From Chryseobacterium ginsenosidimutans (lineage in GTDB: Bacteria > Bacteroidota > Bacteroidia > Flavobacteriales > Weeksellaceae): a stretch of 64,000 bases of DNA. A program made the translations under genes and the position numbers. The stretch spans positions 248,001 through 312,000 of the forward strand of contig NZ_JANUCO010000001.1 of NCBI RefSeq assembly GCF_024807225.1. The letters are read 5' to 3'. How positions within the stretch are numbered: position 1 is the first letter of the stretch; every line of letters starts with the position of its first letter. Below the pieces are notes generated by a model. The model had not been told where the DNA came from. It made no database searches and saw only the letters and a program-made list of their open reading frames with translations. Of this stretch, positions 62,795 to 64,000 are shown in pieces.

Positions 62795-64000
62795 ATGAAA
62801 AATATCTTATCTAAAAGTATTTTAGGCTTAACCTTGGTGATGAGTCTTGCCTCGTGCAAAAAGAGCGACTCGCCTTTAACCAAAGTTACACCTTCCAATT
62901 TAGATTCTATTGCTTCCAATTATTATGAGCAATATTTAAAATTATATCCGTTGGATGCTACTTCACAAGGAGATTTGAGATATAACGACCAGCTTCCTAT
63001 TAATATTGATAAAGATTTTATTTCCGGGGAAGTTGCTTTTTATAATTCTGTGCAGAAACAATTGGACAATGTAGATTACAAAAGCCTTTCCGATGAAGAT
63101 AAGGTAGTGTATGATGTGTTGGATTATACTTTAAAAGATAAAACTCAAGCTTACATTTATCATCCCGAATACATTCCTTTCACGCAATTTGGCGGACTTC
63201 CGCTTACTTTCCCGTTGTACGGAAGCGGAGAAGGAAGCCAGCCTTTTAAAACAGAAAAAGATTATAGCGACTGGCTGAAAAGAATGGAAAAATTTTCGGA
63301 TTGGATGAATGCGGCGGCTGATAATTTCCGTGAAGGAATTAATAATAAAATGGTTTTGCCTAAAAAACTGGTTGTTAAAATGATTCCTCAAATGAGAGCT
63401 GAAGAAATCACGACGACAGATTTAGACAAAAATATTTTCTACGGACCGATAAGAAATCTGCCAAAAAGCTTCACCAAAGAGCAAAAAGAAAAACTTTCAG
63501 CGCTTTACAAAGAGGCTATTACGCAGAAAATTATTCCGGCTTATACCAAAATGGGTAATTTCTTAGAGAAAGAATATCTGCCAAAAGCAAGAGATACAGA
63601 TGGTTACAACAGCCTTCCAAACGGTAAAGAAATTTATCAGTATTACGCAAAAAGCTGGACGACAACTAATAAACCTCCTGAAGAGATCAATAAAATAGGT
63701 CTTCAGCAGGTCGCCATGCTTCGTGGAGAAATGGAAAAAGTAAAACAGCAGGTTGGTTTCACAGGAACGTTGGAAGAATTCATCAATTTTGTAAAAACCG
63801 ATCCAAAAGCAATGCCTTATAAAACATCGGAAGAAGTTTTGGGAGCATTCAATGGGATTTTAGCTAAAATAACGCCGAAGCTGAAAACGATGTTCTCCGT
63901 AACGCCGAAAACGAAATTTGAGATCAGACAAACGGAAAAATTCAGGGAAGCAAGTGCGAGTGCAGAATACATTCAGGGAACTCCGGATGGAAAAAGACCG
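62795..64000 (+). CDS. DUF885 family lipoprotein, 3' end beyond window
   Basis: 402 codons are open from ATG 62795 to the window end. A lipoprotein signal with lipobox (SLASC, Cys21) is followed by a DUF885 domain: DSIASNYYEQYLKLYPLDATSQGD, IPFTQFGGLPLTFPLY and DTDGYNSLPNGKEIYQYYAKSWTTTN. DUF885 proteins are exported and related in fold to zinc peptidases; the HEXXH motif expected further on would lie outside the window. It is probably a peptidase; this is inference from the family. Confidence 0.9.
   Translation, partial: MKNILSKSILGLTLVMSLASCKKSDSPLTKVTPSNLDSIASNYYEQYLKLYPLDATSQGDLRYNDQLPINIDKDFISGEVAFYNSVQKQLDNVDYKSLSDEDKVVYDVLDYTLKDKTQAYIYHPEYIPFTQFGGLPLTFPLYGSGEGSQPFKTEKDYSDWLKRMEKFSDWMNAAADNFREGINNKMVLPKKLVVKMIPQMRAEEITTTDLDKNIFYGPIRNLPKSFTKEQKEKLSALYKEAITQKIIPAYTKMGNFLEKEYLPKARDTDGYNSLPNGKEIYQYYAKSWTTTNKPPEEINKIGLQQVAMLRGEMEKVKQQVGFTGTLEEFINFVKTDPKAMPYKTSEEVLGAFNGILAKITPKLKTMFSVTPKTKFEIRQTEKFREASASAEYIQGTPDGKRP

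Noticed and set aside
1..64000. CRISPR array, tRNA, rRNA, intact insertion sequence or prophage
   Set aside because: I looked for regularly spaced direct repeats, tRNA-like cloverleaf ends, transposase motifs and phage genes and saw none that hold up; only small palindromic repeats are present.

Overview
The window is AT-rich chromosomal DNA from a member of the Bacteroidota, class Flavobacteriia, most likely Chryseobacterium or a close relative in the Weeksellaceae. This rests on type IX secretion C-terminal signals (1st and 26 kb regions), several TAnnTTTG -7 promoter boxes, weak or absent Shine-Dalgarno sequences, and many lineage-typical families (DUF4919, DUF3078, DUF6122, YARHG, group III truncated haemoglobin). 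The genus is an inference from protein character. I saw no tRNA, rRNA, CRISPR array, intact insertion sequence or prophage.

Layout. 1-4.3 kb: a partial repeat-rich surface protein, a T9SS cargo protein, and a TPR histidine kinase facing a LytTR response regulator with overlapping 3' ends. 4.5-14.3 kb: hflX, DUF4919, a Na+/H+ antiporter, an AlkD-like glycosylase, a lipoprotein with two related secreted proteins, DUF6122, a Ca2+/H+ antiporter-like protein and a truncated haemoglobin. 14.3-16.2 kb: a gene-poor stretch holding eroded remnants, including the DNA-binding end of an AraC regulator. 16.2-24.4 kb: a KirBac-type channel with a cysteine-cluster protein, a membrane LytTR regulator, an amidohydrolase, gdhA, dprA and a rhomboid protease. 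24.6-29.6 kb: DUF3078, then an ECF sigma factor / membrane regulator / T9SS protein cassette and a DUF4840-like lipoprotein. 29.8-34.6 kb: an HEXXH protein, csaA, an exonuclease, a DUF59 Fe-S protein, a calpain-like protease with a small partner gene, and a mercaptopyruvate sulfurtransferase. 35-46.7 kb: HMG-CoA lyase, pepT, thiL, a thioesterase, a BaiN-type flavoprotein, small membrane proteins and two thioredoxin-fold proteins. 46.8-56.5 kb: mutS, a cupin-like protein, bestrophin, an RNA methyltransferase, a CBS protein, nadK, class II aldolase and accD. 56.6-64 kb: DUF6973, a nucleoside-recognition membrane protein, an ATP-grasp protein, an ExbB-ExbD-TonB operon and the start of a DUF885 lipoprotein.

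Most of this is housekeeping and envelope physiology. The strongest signal is that seven otherwise well-conserved genes (amidohydrolase, calpain-like protease, pepT, fbaA, nucleoside-recognition protein, tonB and a 153-residue protein) each carry exactly one extra base, in six cases in a run of three identical bases and in the seventh in a run of four or beside it. Removing that base restores a full-length family-typical protein every time. Sequencing or assembly error is the likeliest cause, and protein predictions here should be corrected before use. The other notable items are the calpain-like protease with its possible inhibitor, three families of dispersed palindromic repeats between genes, an AccD that has lost its zinc-ribbon cysteines, and the kinase/regulator gene overlap. 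I did not find a clear novel defence or mobile system.
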